Shown piece by piece: positions 1 to 7,358 of a DNA stretch of 13,246 nt. The translations under genes and the position numbers were made by a program. The notes under the pieces are model-generated. The model saw only the letters and a list, made by a program, of their open reading frames with translations, was not told the DNA's origin and did not search any database. Location: contig JASHSZ010000732.1 of NCBI GenBank assembly GCA_030040815.1, positions 1-13,246 of the forward strand, given 5' to 3'. The DNA comes from Streptosporangiaceae bacterium. Lineage in GTDB: Bacteria > Actinomycetota > Actinomycetes > Streptosporangiales > Streptosporangiaceae. The stretch's first letter is position 1, and each line of letters opens with the position of its first letter.

Positions 1-153
1 AGCGCGCACCACGCGCCAGCCCCGGAGGCGCCGCCAGTCGGCGGAGAGCCTGCCCCGAGGCCAGCGGACCTCGGCCTGACCACTCCGCGGGAGCGAGAGC
101 CGGTCGGCACCGCGCCCAGCCACCGCGCGTCCAGGCCCTGGTGGCAGCCGTGA
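1..153 (+). CDS. Possible C-terminal tail of a gene entering from the left edge
   Basis: Reading frame 1 is open from the window edge to a TGA at 151-153. It gives about 50 residues rich in Pro, Ala, Arg and Glu and ends in a Trp-Trp-Gln-Pro tail. Third positions are about 86% G/C, higher than in the frame-3 alternative (open to 173), which is why this frame is preferred. Such low-complexity Pro/Ala/Arg tails are common at the ends of actinobacterial proteins, but there is no domain here to identify the parent gene. If real, the gene is convergent with the cytosine deaminase homologue, and the hairpin at 238-274 would lie between their ends. All three minus-strand frames are also free of stops from about 165 to 1, so a leftward gene cannot be excluded. 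Confidence 0.25.
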   Translation, partial: SAHHAPAPEAPPVGGEPAPRPADLGLTTPREREPVGTAPSHRASRPWWQP

Positions 154-237
154 GGCCAGCTCGCGTCAGATGAAGATTCGGCGGGTCACGACGCCGACGC
201 CTGGCCAGCGTCCTGCCCGGCGCCAGCGGGCGAAGCT

Positions 238-274
238 GGCACCGACGGGGGGCATCCCGACCGGTGTCGGTGCC
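238..274. terminator. Hairpin between convergent gene ends, possible bidirectional terminator
   Basis: Two exact 9-bp arms, GGCACCGAC at 238-246 and GTCGGTGCC at 266-274, surround a 19-base loop. The loop can itself fold through GGG-CAT-CCC. The hairpin lies about 40 bases beyond the stop of the leftward deaminase gene (317) and about 85 bases beyond the possible rightward stop at 153. There is no T-tract on either side, which is common for actinobacterial terminators but also means the call rests only on position and symmetry. The rest of 154-316 shows no convincing gene; leftward frames starting there run into stops at 281, 186 or 166. Confidence 0.4.
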
Positions 275-316
275 GAGGAGCTATCGCGCTGGCAGTAGCA
301 ACGGGCCACCCACTTG

Positions 317-1585
317 CTAGCTGCGCAGAAATGTCACGGGCTCCTCGACACTGGCCCAGAGCACGGTGTGCTGCGCGGGGGTCGACCGGGCGAGGACCCT
401 GCCGCCGCGCAGCACCAGCGTCCGCGGCGCTACCAGCCGCAGCGCGTCCGCCTCAGTCGGCGCGTCGAACACCACCAGGTCGGCCGGCCCGCCGGGCCGC
501 AGGCCGTAGTCCGGCACGCCGAGCGCAGCCGCCGGGTTCACGGTGATCATCTCGATCAGGCGCCTAAGCTCTGCGTCACCGGAAAGCTGGCCGAGGTGCG
601 CCAGCACGAACGCGGCCTGCAGCGGGTCGCCGTAGCCGAGCGGGTACCACGGGTCCATCACCGAGTCGTGCCCGATGCACACGTTGACGCCCGCGGCCTG
701 CAGCTCCTTGATCCTGGTGTGGCCGCGCCGGATCGGGCCGGTGTCGAACCGGCCCTGCAGCACCGCGTTGTCCAGCGGGTTCGTCACCATGTGCAGGCCA
801 GCCCTGGCGATGTTGGTGATGAGCCGGTACGCGTACGCGCCGTTATAGGAATGCATGGCGGTGGTGTGGCTCGCCGTGACCCGGCCGGACATGCCGCGGC
901 GGATCGTCTCGGCCGCCATCACCTCGACGAACCGGGAGTGGTCGTCGTCGGTCTCGTCGCAGTGGATGTCAACGGCGAGACCATGCTCGTCGGCCAGCGC
1001 CATGGCGAACTTCACCGATTCGACGCCGTCCTCGCGAGTCAGCTCGTAGTGCGGAATCCCGCCGACCACATCGGCGCCCAGCCGGACTGCCTGGCGCATC
1101 AGGTCCTGGCCCGCCTCGAGGGAGAACATACCCACCTGCGGGAACGCGACGAGCTGCAGGTCGATGAGTCCGCGGGACTCCTCGCGCAGGTCGATCAGCG
1201 CCCGGAGCGCCCGAAGCTGCGGATCGGAGACATCGACGTGGCTGCGGACGTGCTGGACGCCGCAGGCGAGCTGCCATCGCAGCACCTGCCGCGCCCTGGA
1301 CTGCACGTCGTCATAGCTCAGGTCGGCGACCCGGTCCGCCCAGACGGCGATGCCTTCGAACAGCGAGCCGGACACGTTCGGCCGCGGCTGGCCGACCGTG
1401 AGCACCGCATCCAGGTGAATGTGCGGCTCGACCAGCGGCGGCGTGACGAGCCTGCCGCCAAGGTCGATGGTCTCGGGAGCGCTGTCGGCGGCGCCAACGG
1501 CCACGATGCGCCCGTCCTGGACGCCGAGGTCGGTGGGCGTCTGCGTGCCGGCCAGCCGGGCATTGCGCAGGATCATGTCGGCCAT
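317..1585 (-). CDS. codA: Cytosine deaminase family amidohydrolase (CodA-like), candidate 5-methylcytosine deaminase
   Basis: This encodes about 422 residues, close to E. coli CodA, and matches the CodA pattern along its whole length. CodA-type enzymes deaminate cytosine to uracil in pyrimidine salvage and act in the cytoplasm. The amidohydrolase metal site is complete: HIH near residues 55-57, HCDE at 208-211 with the His ligand and catalytic Glu, the ASHTTAM His near 240, and the Asp of GHDS near 307. Other CodA blocks are present: THVDVSD-like RSHVDVSD, LQGRFDT and DPWYPLG. The odd point is Ser308 (codon at 662-664), where E. coli CodA has Asp314 (GHDD). Loss of that Asp is the known mark of bacterial 5-methylcytosine deaminases. 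The ATG at 1585 is preferred because the alternative GTG at 1630 lies inside the palindrome and adds residues with no family counterpart; ATG 1576 is also possible. No clear Shine-Dalgarno and no codB-like permease are visible. The symbol indicates family, not proven substrate. Confidence 0.9.
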   Translation of the reverse strand: MADMILRNARLAGTQTPTDLGVQDGRIVAVGAADSAPETIDLGGRLVTPPLVEPHIHLDAVLTVGQPRPNVSGSLFEGIAVWADRVADLSYDDVQSRARQVLRWQLACGVQHVRSHVDVSDPQLRALRALIDLREESRGLIDLQLVAFPQVGMFSLEAGQDLMRQAVRLGADVVGGIPHYELTREDGVESVKFAMALADEHGLAVDIHCDETDDDHSRFVEVMAAETIRRGMSGRVTASHTTAMHSYNGAYAYRLITNIARAGLHMVTNPLDNAVLQGRFDTGPIRRGHTRIKELQAAGVNVCIGHDSVMDPWYPLGYGDPLQAAFVLAHLGQLSGDAELRRLIEMITVNPAAALGVPDYGLRPGGPADLVVFDAPTEADALRLVAPRTLVLRGGRVLARSTPAQHTVLWASVEEPVTFLRS

Positions 1586-1613
1586 CCGGCAATCATCGCG
1601 CTGCCCGCGGTCG

Positions 1614-1659
1614 TGGGAGCGAGATTGCACTGGCTATGGCCAGTGCAATCTCGCTCCCA
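1614..1659. repeat. Exact 21-bp inverted repeat with 4-base loop
   Basis: The left arm (1614-1634) and right arm (1639-1659) are perfect reverse complements, separated by the loop TATG. The core is TTGCACTGGC facing GCCAGTGCAA, flanked by GGGAGCGAGA and its complement; G-T wobbles could extend it outward by a few bases. It sits 92 bases past the stop of the leftward gene ending at 1751 and 28 bases ahead of the deaminase start at 1585. It could be a terminator for the upstream gene, an RNA hairpin in the deaminase leader, or a symmetric operator for a repressor. No T-tract follows it on the minus strand, which weakens the simple terminator reading. The rest of 1586-1750 shows no coding signal. 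Confidence 0.9.
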
Positions 1660-1750
1660 TGGATTCCGGATCCGCTCGCAGCTGCATGCTCAGCCGGTGC
1701 CAGGCTGGGTTCCCGTCGCGGTTATGGGGCATGGCCACGGCGGTGCCCGG

Positions 1751-2449
1751 TCAGCCGGGCTGGCCTAGCGCGAGCCGGATCGCCCCGGCGCTCGCGAGCA
1801 CGGCGGCCTGAGCCGGTGCCGGGTCGGCCCGCCCGGTCAGCATCGCGATCAGGGCGGCCCGAGCGCAGCCGAGTTCGGCGCGCAGGCTGGCCGCGTTCCC
1901 GGCTGGCAGCAGCAGATCCTCCAGCACGGCCGCGGCTTCCCCGGTGAGCCACGGCGGCAGGTTCAGCGCGAGCGCGAGGTCGAGCCCGTGCAGGCCGAGC
2001 TCGACGACCCTCGTGCGAGCGAAGTCGGCCAGCAGCATCCAGTCGCCGTGCCGGGTGCGGACGGCTCGGTCGGCTGGCGCCTGGGCCAGCAGCCCGACGG
2101 ACTCCGCACAGGCGCGAGTCAGCTCGCTGCGGATGGCGTCCGGCTCGCCGAGCAGCCGCGCGAGGTCCTGTGCCGCGTCAATGCGCTCCGCGTCGACGCC
2201 GGACGAGAAGCGCTCGTCCGCGCGGTAGTACCCGACGGTCGTGATGAGCGACGCGGCGGGATCATCGGGCCCGTGTAGGGCCTGGGCGATCCTTCGCGCT
2301 CCGATGATCACATGACAGGTGAGCTCGCCGGCCGTCCACGGCGGGCAGGGGCTGGCGCGGTCGAGGTCGGCGGCGGTCAGCCCGGCCAGGGCCGCGCAGA
2401 GCGCCGCGGCCTCCGCAGCGAGAGCGGCCGGGACGTCGCTGGCGGGCAT
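1751..2449 (-). CDS. Maleylpyruvate isomerase-like / DinB-fold (MDMPI) family protein
   Basis: The 232-residue product has the layout of the mycothiol-dependent maleylpyruvate isomerase N-terminal family, a four-helix DinB-like metal-binding fold. Family marks are the N-terminal stretch ending in CPPWTAGELTCHV (residues 35-47) and the block TRVVELGLHGLDLA (146-159). By comparison with the family, His46, Glu150 and His154 would form the metal triad. The characterised members isomerise maleylpyruvate or use mycothiol; most paralogues in actinomycetes, including ones of this length, have no known reaction. I therefore claim the fold and metal site, not the substrate. The ATG at 2449 fits a leaderless promoter immediately upstream. 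The gene is divergent from the membrane protein at 2521 and codirectional with the deaminase, but separated from it by 165 bases containing a strong palindrome, so co-transcription is doubtful. Confidence 0.75.
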   Translation of the reverse strand: MPASDVPAALAAEAAALCAALAGLTAADLDRASPCPPWTAGELTCHVIIGARRIAQALHGPDDPAASLITTVGYYRADERFSSGVDAERIDAAQDLARLLGEPDAIRSELTRACAESVGLLAQAPADRAVRTRHGDWMLLADFARTRVVELGLHGLDLALALNLPPWLTGEAAAVLEDLLLPAGNAASLRAELGCARAALIAMLTGRADPAPAQAAVLASAGAIRLALGQPG

Positions 2450-2455
2450 ATCAGC

Positions 2456-2483
2456 ACAATACGTCGCCCGTTCTGCGGGGCAA
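2456..2483 (-). promoter_or_regulatory. Predicted leaderless promoter for the MDMPI-like gene
   Basis: On the minus strand TTGCCC (2478-2483) is followed after 16 bases by TATTGT (2456-2461), a TANNNT -10 box. The -10 box ends 6 bases before the ATG at 2449, so the transcript would begin at or next to the start codon and have no 5' leader. This is a frequent arrangement in actinobacteria and agrees with the absence of a Shine-Dalgarno for this gene. It is called by inspection only. Confidence 0.55.
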
Positions 2484-2520
2484 GTCGTGCTCGTCGCCGA
2501 TTAGATGAAACTATCGGCGG

Positions 2521-5022
2521 GTGAGGCTGTCGCGGCGACGGCCGCCGGCCCGTCCGCCAGCGGCCCCTGATGGGCTCGCCCCGCCGGGCGCGCTCATGGC
2601 GGCGGCGGGGGTGCCGCCAGCCCGGTCGGCCGGTCAGACCGCGGGCCTCGTGGTCGAAGATCAGCTCGAGCCGCGCATCCGGATGCCCACTGACCTGCTG
2701 CGGTGCTTTACCTCCATCCTGGAGGTCGCGGTCCTCATCGGGCTCGCGCTGCTGCTCACCCATACGGCCGCCGGGTTTGAGCGCGATGTCAGCGAGCACC
2801 TGCCCAGGGGCCTGGTGGCGCCGCTGCACACGCTCGCGTTTATCGCGCTGCTCGTCCTGCCTATAGCGCTCGCGATCCGGCAGGTCGTCATCGGCCAGGT
2901 TCGCCAGTTCATCGAGGCGGTCGTGATCGGGCTGATCGCAGCGGGAGTGGCGACCAGTTGCTCGGAACTGCTGCGGCTTTCGTCGCTGCATGACCTCTAC
3001 CGGGCGCTGGTCAGGTCCGTCACCCCGGCCGTCACCCCGGCCGGAGTGACGGCGCTTGATCCCTATCTCGCCGCGCTGGCCGCCTACCTGACGGTGATCG
3101 GGCTGTCGGGCCGGGGCCGCTGGCGGACCTGGTTCGCGGTGGCGATCACCTTCTACTGCCTGACCAGCGTCGCGCTCGTGCACGACACCTCAACGGTCCT
3201 GTCCCTGCTGATTACGCTGGCGCTCGGAGCCGCGGTCGGGAGCGGGCTGCGGTACCTGACCGGAACCCCGTCGGAACGGCCACCCGCGGCCGAGATCGCC
3301 GCGGCGCTGAGCCTCACCATCGGCCGCATCGTCGAAATCCGCCGGGTTCCGGACAGCCGGACCGAGAGCCGACGGTATACCGCCAAGACCGGGGACGGCG
3401 AGCGGCTGGACGTGACGGTCTTCGACCGAGACCAGCAGGCAGCGGACTTTCTCTACCGGCTGTACCGGCGACTGCGGCTGACCAGCCAGGCATCCCGCAG
3501 CGTGCCCGTGACCGTGAGTCGTGCGGTCGAGCGCCGCGCGCTGATGGCGTACGCGGTCGAGGACGCTGGCGTGCCGACCCCGAGACTGCTCGCGGCGCTG
3601 CGCGTCGGACCTGAGGCGGCGGCCGTCGCCACCCTGCACTGCACCGGGACTACGCTCGCCGACCTGCCGTACCCGCCGTCCGACGAGCTTCTCGGCGCGG
3701 TCTGGGATGCCGTTCTGCAGTTGCACAAGCACCGGGTCACGCATCGCTCGCTGATCCCGGACCACGTCCTTGTCACCGGTGCCGGGACCAACGGCACGGT
3801 GCTGCTGCTAGATCCCGGCGACGGCGACGTCGCGGCCACCGACCTGCAGATCCGGCTGGACCTGGCCCAGCTCACCGCGGCGACAGCACTGCTCGTGGGG
3901 CCCGACCGGGCCGCGTCGGTGGCCAGGCAGAAGCTCGGCCAGGCCATGGTGACGAGCCTGGTGCCGCTGCTCCAGCCGGTGGTGCTGCACCGGTCCACGC
4001 GAGCGACCCTGCGGCGCCGCAAGGACGTCCTGCCCGCCCTGCGGAAGAGGCTGATCGGCACCGCGCCCGAGCCGGGCCCGGAGCTCGAGCAACTCGAGCG
4101 GATCAAGCCGCGCGGCGTCGTGACGCTGGTGGCCCTCGTGATCGCCACCTACCTTGTCATCGGCCAGCTCGAACGGCGGAACTTCGTGCCGGTGCTGCGT
4201 CAGTCCGACTGGCGCTGGATCCTCGTGGGACTGGCGTTCTCAGCGGTCACCTACGCGGGCGCCTCCTGGTCGCTATCGGGCTTCGTGCTGGAGAAGCTGC
4301 GGTTCGCGCGGACCGTGCTGGCCCAGGTCGCTGGGTCGTTTGTGACGCTGGTCGCACCCGCCGCGGTCGGGGGAGTGGCGCTCAACCTCCGCTACCTGCA
4401 CAAGGCGAAGGTCGCCTCGGCCGACGCCGCATCCAGCGTGGCCGTCTCGCAGGTCATCGCCTTCGGCGTGCACATGACGCTGCTGGTCATCTTCATTGCG
4501 ATCACCGGCGGCACGCACCAGGCGCCGTTCCGGCCGCCAGGCTGGGCATATTTCGCGCTGGCCGGTATCGCGGCCGTCGCGCTGGGCGTGCTGGCGGTAC
4601 CGGCCGGTCGCAGGCTGGTCCGGTCCCGGCTGGCCCCCACGCTCAGCCAGGTCATCCCGCGGCTGCTCGACGTCGCGCAGCGGCCTGCCAAGCTGGCGGA
4701 GGGGATCGGCGGCGCGCTGCTGGTGACCTTCGGCTACATCCTCTGCCTGCAGGTCTCGGTGCTCGCGGTCGGCGCGCACGCCGCGTTCTTCGCGGTCGGC
4801 GTGGTCTTCCTGACCGGCCAGGCGATCGGGTCCGTCGTGCCCACGCCGGGCGGCCTGGGAGCCATCGAGATCGCGCTGTCCGGCGCGCTGACCACGATCG
4901 CCCACGTGCCGGTCGCGTTCGCGCTGAGCGCGGTGCTGCTGTTCCGGCTGCTGACGTTCTGGCTGCCGATCCCGTTCGGCTATGTGGCGATCAAGTACCT
5001 GCAGCGGCAGGATGCGCTGTGA
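2521..5022 (+). CDS. Flippase-like (UPF0104/LPG-synthase TM) membrane protein with internal degenerate kinase-like domain
   Basis: The product has three parts. Residues about 63-245 hold roughly six hydrophobic helices. Residues about 255-510 are soluble and resemble a kinase/phosphotransferase fold (blocks LHKHRVTHRSLIPDHVLV and VLLLDPGDG). Residues 531-826 form a polytopic domain of the lysylphosphatidylglycerol-synthase transmembrane/UPF0104 flippase-like family, with its hallmark PTPGGLGAIE at 774-783. There is no MprF-type aminoacyltransferase domain, so lipid transport or sensing is a better guess than lysyl-PG synthesis. The kinase core is worn: the HxD Asp is Ser410, the Mg-binding Asn is His415, and no Lys sits in the VTVF strand near 298-301; the DFG-type Asp431 remains. 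The start is uncertain. GTG 2521 gives the longest form and ATG 2596 is an alternative. The block PRIRMPTDLLR (51-61) looks family-conserved, so starts at or after 2683 are unlikely. No Shine-Dalgarno is evident. Confidence 0.85.
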   Translation: MRLSRRRPPARPPAAPDGLAPPGALMAAAGVPPARSAGQTAGLVVEDQLEPRIRMPTDLLRCFTSILEVAVLIGLALLLTHTAAGFERDVSEHLPRGLVAPLHTLAFIALLVLPIALAIRQVVIGQVRQFIEAVVIGLIAAGVATSCSELLRLSSLHDLYRALVRSVTPAVTPAGVTALDPYLAALAAYLTVIGLSGRGRWRTWFAVAITFYCLTSVALVHDTSTVLSLLITLALGAAVGSGLRYLTGTPSERPPAAEIAAALSLTIGRIVEIRRVPDSRTESRRYTAKTGDGERLDVTVFDRDQQAADFLYRLYRRLRLTSQASRSVPVTVSRAVERRALMAYAVEDAGVPTPRLLAALRVGPEAAAVATLHCTGTTLADLPYPPSDELLGAVWDAVLQLHKHRVTHRSLIPDHVLVTGAGTNGTVLLLDPGDGDVAATDLQIRLDLAQLTAATALLVGPDRAASVARQKLGQAMVTSLVPLLQPVVLHRSTRATLRRRKDVLPALRKRLIGTAPEPGPELEQLERIKPRGVVTLVALVIATYLVIGQLERRNFVPVLRQSDWRWILVGLAFSAVTYAGASWSLSGFVLEKLRFARTVLAQVAGSFVTLVAPAAVGGVALNLRYLHKAKVASADAASSVAVSQVIAFGVHMTLLVIFIAITGGTHQAPFRPPGWAYFALAGIAAVALGVLAVPAGRRLVRSRLAPTLSQVIPRLLDVAQRPAKLAEGIGGALLVTFGYILCLQVSVLAVGAHAAFFAVGVVFLTGQAIGSVVPTPGGLGAIEIALSGALTTIAHVPVAFALSAVLLFRLLTFWLPIPFGYVAIKYLQRQDAL

Positions 5023-5178
5023 TCTGGCGGTCAGCGCTGTGGCGGCCAACATGGCTGCCGCACGCCGGGAGGCTCGCAGACACAAGGAGCGTTTGCGGGT
5101 GAGACTGGAGGGTCGGGAATCGCTGCCTGCGCTGGCTGGCTGCAGCGGAGCCGAGGCGGCGAGCCAGCAGGCCGGCTG

Positions 5179-5185
5179 AAGGAGG
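5179..5185 (+). promoter_or_regulatory. Strong Shine-Dalgarno deciding the GTG start of the Rieske oxygenase gene
   Basis: AAGGAGG lies 6 bases ahead of the GTG at 5192, close to ideal spacing. It is the best ribosome-binding site in the window. The remaining intergenic stretch 5023-5178 holds no clear promoter or terminator. Confidence 0.85.
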
Positions 5186-5191
5186 CTGCCC

Positions 5192-6532
5192 GTGCTGTCG
5201 CGGGAAGACAATGAGATCCTGACGCGAGTCGGCCCCGGCACGCTCATGGGCGATCTGCTGCGCCGCTACTGGATTCCGGCGTGCCTCAGCTCCGAGATAG
5301 ACGAGCCGGACGGGCCGCCAGCCAGGATCCGGCTGCTCGGCGAGGATCTTGTGGCCTTCCGCGACTCGGGCGGCGACATCGGCCTGATCGAGGAGCAGTG
5401 CCCGCACCGGGGCGCCTCGCTGTTCTACGGCCGTAACGAGGAGCGCGGACTGCGCTGCGTCTATCACGGCTGGAAGTTTGACGTGCACGGCCAGTGCATC
5501 GACCAGCGGAGCGAGCTGCACCCGTTCGCGCACCGAATCAAGATCACGTCATACCCGGTACACGAGTCCGGCGGGATCGTCTGGGCCTACCTGGGGCCGG
5601 CGGAGACCATGACCCCGTTCCGCGACTTCGGCACGGAAAGCCTGCCCGCGGAGCACGTCGCGGCGGCCAAGGAGATCATCTACTGCAACTGGGTGCAGTC
5701 GATGGACGGCGACGTGGACACTGCCCACATCTCCAACCTGCACCAGTTCGACGCCATCGACGACGTTCCCGACGACGGCACCGACAAGCCGGGATACCCG
5801 TCGGGCTACATGTCGATGAAGTTCTGGCGGCACGACCCGCGCGCCCTCATCGAGGTCGACGACACCTGGCACGGGTTCCGCTACGCCGGGATCCGCGACA
5901 CCCCGAACGGCTACCGGCACGCGCGGATCACCGCCTACATCTTCCCGGCCAGCAACATCATCGCCCAGATCCCGTTCAGCACCCGGCAGATCTTCGTGGT
6001 GCCGGCCGACGACTACACCACCTACCGGTACAACTTCACGGCTCAGCCGCCGGCCAACCCCCGCGGTCTCGGCGGACCGCCGTTCTTCACCTACGAGAAG
6101 TACCCGTTCGAGATGATGCCGCGGCAGGGCATCGTGGCGCGCACCTACACTCGCGACAACGACTATCTGATCGACCGGGTGGCGCAGAAGGGCACCTCCT
6201 ACAGCGGCATCAGGGACTTCCGCAGCCAGGACGCCATGGCGACCGAGACGGCCGGTCCCATCTACGACCGCACCCGGGAGCACCTGGGCAGCACCGACGT
6301 CGCCGTGATCCGGATGCACCGGCTGCTGCTGCGGTCGGCGAAGGCACTGGCGGCGGGCACGCAGCCGCCAGCACTCGGCGGTAGCGGCGACTTCCGCAGC
6401 ATCCGCGGCGCCGAGAAGGTCCTGGCGGACGGCGAGGACTGGCGCGTGCTCGGCACCAACGACGACCCCATCGTTCGGGAGGCGTTGCAGGGGCCCCCCG
6501 ACATCGTGGCGGCAGCTCACGGGGCGCACTGA
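5192..6532 (+). CDS. Rieske non-heme iron oxygenase, alpha subunit (phthalate-dioxygenase-like)
   Basis: The 446-residue product has an N-terminal Rieske [2Fe-2S] domain with C70-P-H72 and C89-V-Y-H92, followed by the catalytic domain. The block NWVQSMDGDVDTAHISNLH (166-184) carries the usual bridging Asp176 and iron ligands His179 and His184. The tail segment EHLGSTDVAVIRMHRLLLRSA resembles the C-terminal part of phthalate 4,5-dioxygenase-type oxygenases and may supply the third ligand. Such enzymes hydroxylate or demethylate ring compounds with O2 and electrons from a reductase. No ferredoxin, reductase or beta subunit is encoded in the window, so the electron donor must be elsewhere; single-component-type alpha subunits of this group commonly work as homotrimers. 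The substrate cannot be read from the sequence. The gene follows the membrane protein by 169 bases and is convergent with the UbiA-like gene, with only 19 bases between their ends. Confidence 0.9.
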   Translation: MLSREDNEILTRVGPGTLMGDLLRRYWIPACLSSEIDEPDGPPARIRLLGEDLVAFRDSGGDIGLIEEQCPHRGASLFYGRNEERGLRCVYHGWKFDVHGQCIDQRSELHPFAHRIKITSYPVHESGGIVWAYLGPAETMTPFRDFGTESLPAEHVAAAKEIIYCNWVQSMDGDVDTAHISNLHQFDAIDDVPDDGTDKPGYPSGYMSMKFWRHDPRALIEVDDTWHGFRYAGIRDTPNGYRHARITAYIFPASNIIAQIPFSTRQIFVVPADDYTTYRYNFTAQPPANPRGLGGPPFFTYEKYPFEMMPRQGIVARTYTRDNDYLIDRVAQKGTSYSGIRDFRSQDAMATETAGPIYDRTREHLGSTDVAVIRMHRLLLRSAKALAAGTQPPALGGSGDFRSIRGAEKVLADGEDWRVLGTNDDPIVREALQGPPDIVAAAHGAH

Positions 6533-6551
6533 GCCGCACCAACGGCGCGGT

Positions 6552-7358
6552 TCAGCCGAGGCGGGCGACCGCGAGGGCCGCGGCGAGCAGGACGACGCTC
6601 CACGACATCGCGCGCAGCGCCCGCTCCAGCGGGTCGAGCAGCCGGTCGGCGTCGATGATCAGCGTGTCCCCGTCAGCGAGCGTGATGCGGCCGGTGACGC
6701 TCGTTGATCGGCGGCGCACAAGCCGGGCGGGCGTGCTGAGGCTGCGCTGAGCGGCCGACAGGCCGAACGCGGCCGCGCCCGCCAGCACGGAGCCCGCCGA
6801 TAGCGTGCCGGTCTGCGCGACATAAGACGTCAGCAGCGGGAACGCGCCCCAGGCGGCGGCGAAGCCCGCGTCGGTGTGCACAATCCCGCCGAACAACTCC
6901 GCGTTGTAGGCGACGACCAGCAACGGTCCGACGACGAGGAACGGAATCAGGACCCAGCCGACGCGCAGCACGCCGACAACACCAAGGGCAATGGCGCCAG
7001 CCAGCCCCACCGCTGCGACGGCGATCAGCACCCGGCTGGGTATCTGGGTGCGCAGCGGGCGGCCGTGGTACTCATCAAGCGCGTGTGCGGCCAGCCCGAC
7101 CGCCAGAAAGAACGCGATGAGCGTGGCGGCCAGCGGCTGCAGCGTCACGTGCGGCGCCAGAGCCGCGCCGATCACGACGTAGGACAGATGCCAGGCGGTG
7201 TAGGGCGGGTGCAGTAGCGTCCACCAGTCCCGCAGTCGGCCAGGCCCCGCGGCGTAGTAGGCGGGTCGCGCCGTGCCCGCGGTTTGCGCAGCGACGCTGG
7301 CGCCTGGCGGCGGCTCGGCGTCGGGGCCGGGCATGCCAGCCGCTGGCTGCTCACCCAC
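6552..7358 (-). CDS. UbiA-like integral membrane protein with degenerate prenyltransferase motifs
   Basis: A Pro/Ala-rich cytoplasmic leader (1-40) is followed by about six or seven hydrophobic helices (near 53-68, 74-93, 108-130, 134-151, 165-181, 188-204 and 250-266). The order resembles UbiA prenyltransferases: HPPYTAWHLSYVVIGAAL as helix 1, then AHALDEYHGRPLRTQIPSR (91-109) where UbiA has NDxxDxxxD and a conserved R-P, then YNAELFGG and GFAAAWGAFPLLTSYVAQTG. Only Asp95-Glu96 remain of the first Asp-rich motif, and the second motif is not recognisable; a soluble insert with a short beta-like stretch (about 205-245) sits there instead. It may be a non-classical or inactive relative, or only resemble the family. 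The GTG at 7358 overlaps the end of the methyltransferase gene by 8 bases, implying translational coupling; ATG 7334 is an alternative start. The relation to UbiA is an inference from pattern. Confidence 0.6.
   Translation of the reverse strand: MGEQPAAGMPGPDAEPPPGASVAAQTAGTARPAYYAAGPGRLRDWWTLLHPPYTAWHLSYVVIGAALAPHVTLQPLAATLIAFFLAVGLAAHALDEYHGRPLRTQIPSRVLIAVAAVGLAGAIALGVVGVLRVGWVLIPFLVVGPLLVVAYNAELFGGIVHTDAGFAAAWGAFPLLTSYVAQTGTLSAGSVLAGAAAFGLSAAQRSLSTPARLVRRRSTSVTGRITLADGDTLIIDADRLLDPLERALRAMSWSVVLLAAALAVARLG

Noticed and set aside
1745..1760. GCCCGG/CCGGGC 6-bp hairpin over the stop codon of the MDMPI-like gene
   Set aside because: It is short and made only of G and C, and lies over the stop codon; much weaker than the 21-bp repeat downstream.
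314..1768. A long rightward open frame (484 codons) covering the deaminase gene
   Set aside because: It is the antisense of a full-length CodA homologue with complete motifs; its translation is low-complexity Arg/His/Val-rich and shows no domain. Long antisense frames are expected at this GC content.
5051..5179. A 42-codon rightward frame between the flippase-like gene and the Rieske gene, ending at its Shine-Dalgarno
   Set aside because: It is short, has third-position G/C of only about 74%, no convincing ribosome-binding site and no family resemblance. It could be a leader peptide but nothing supports that beyond its position.
4273..5247. A leftward open frame of 324 codons over the end of the flippase-like gene and the following gap
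   Set aside because: The translation is mostly Arg/Gln/Asp-rich low-complexity sequence, antisense to a clear membrane domain.
5549..6529. A leftward open frame of 326 codons over the Rieske oxygenase
   Set aside because: The sense strand carries all Rieske and iron-ligand motifs and a strong ribosome-binding site; the antisense product has no recognisable feature.
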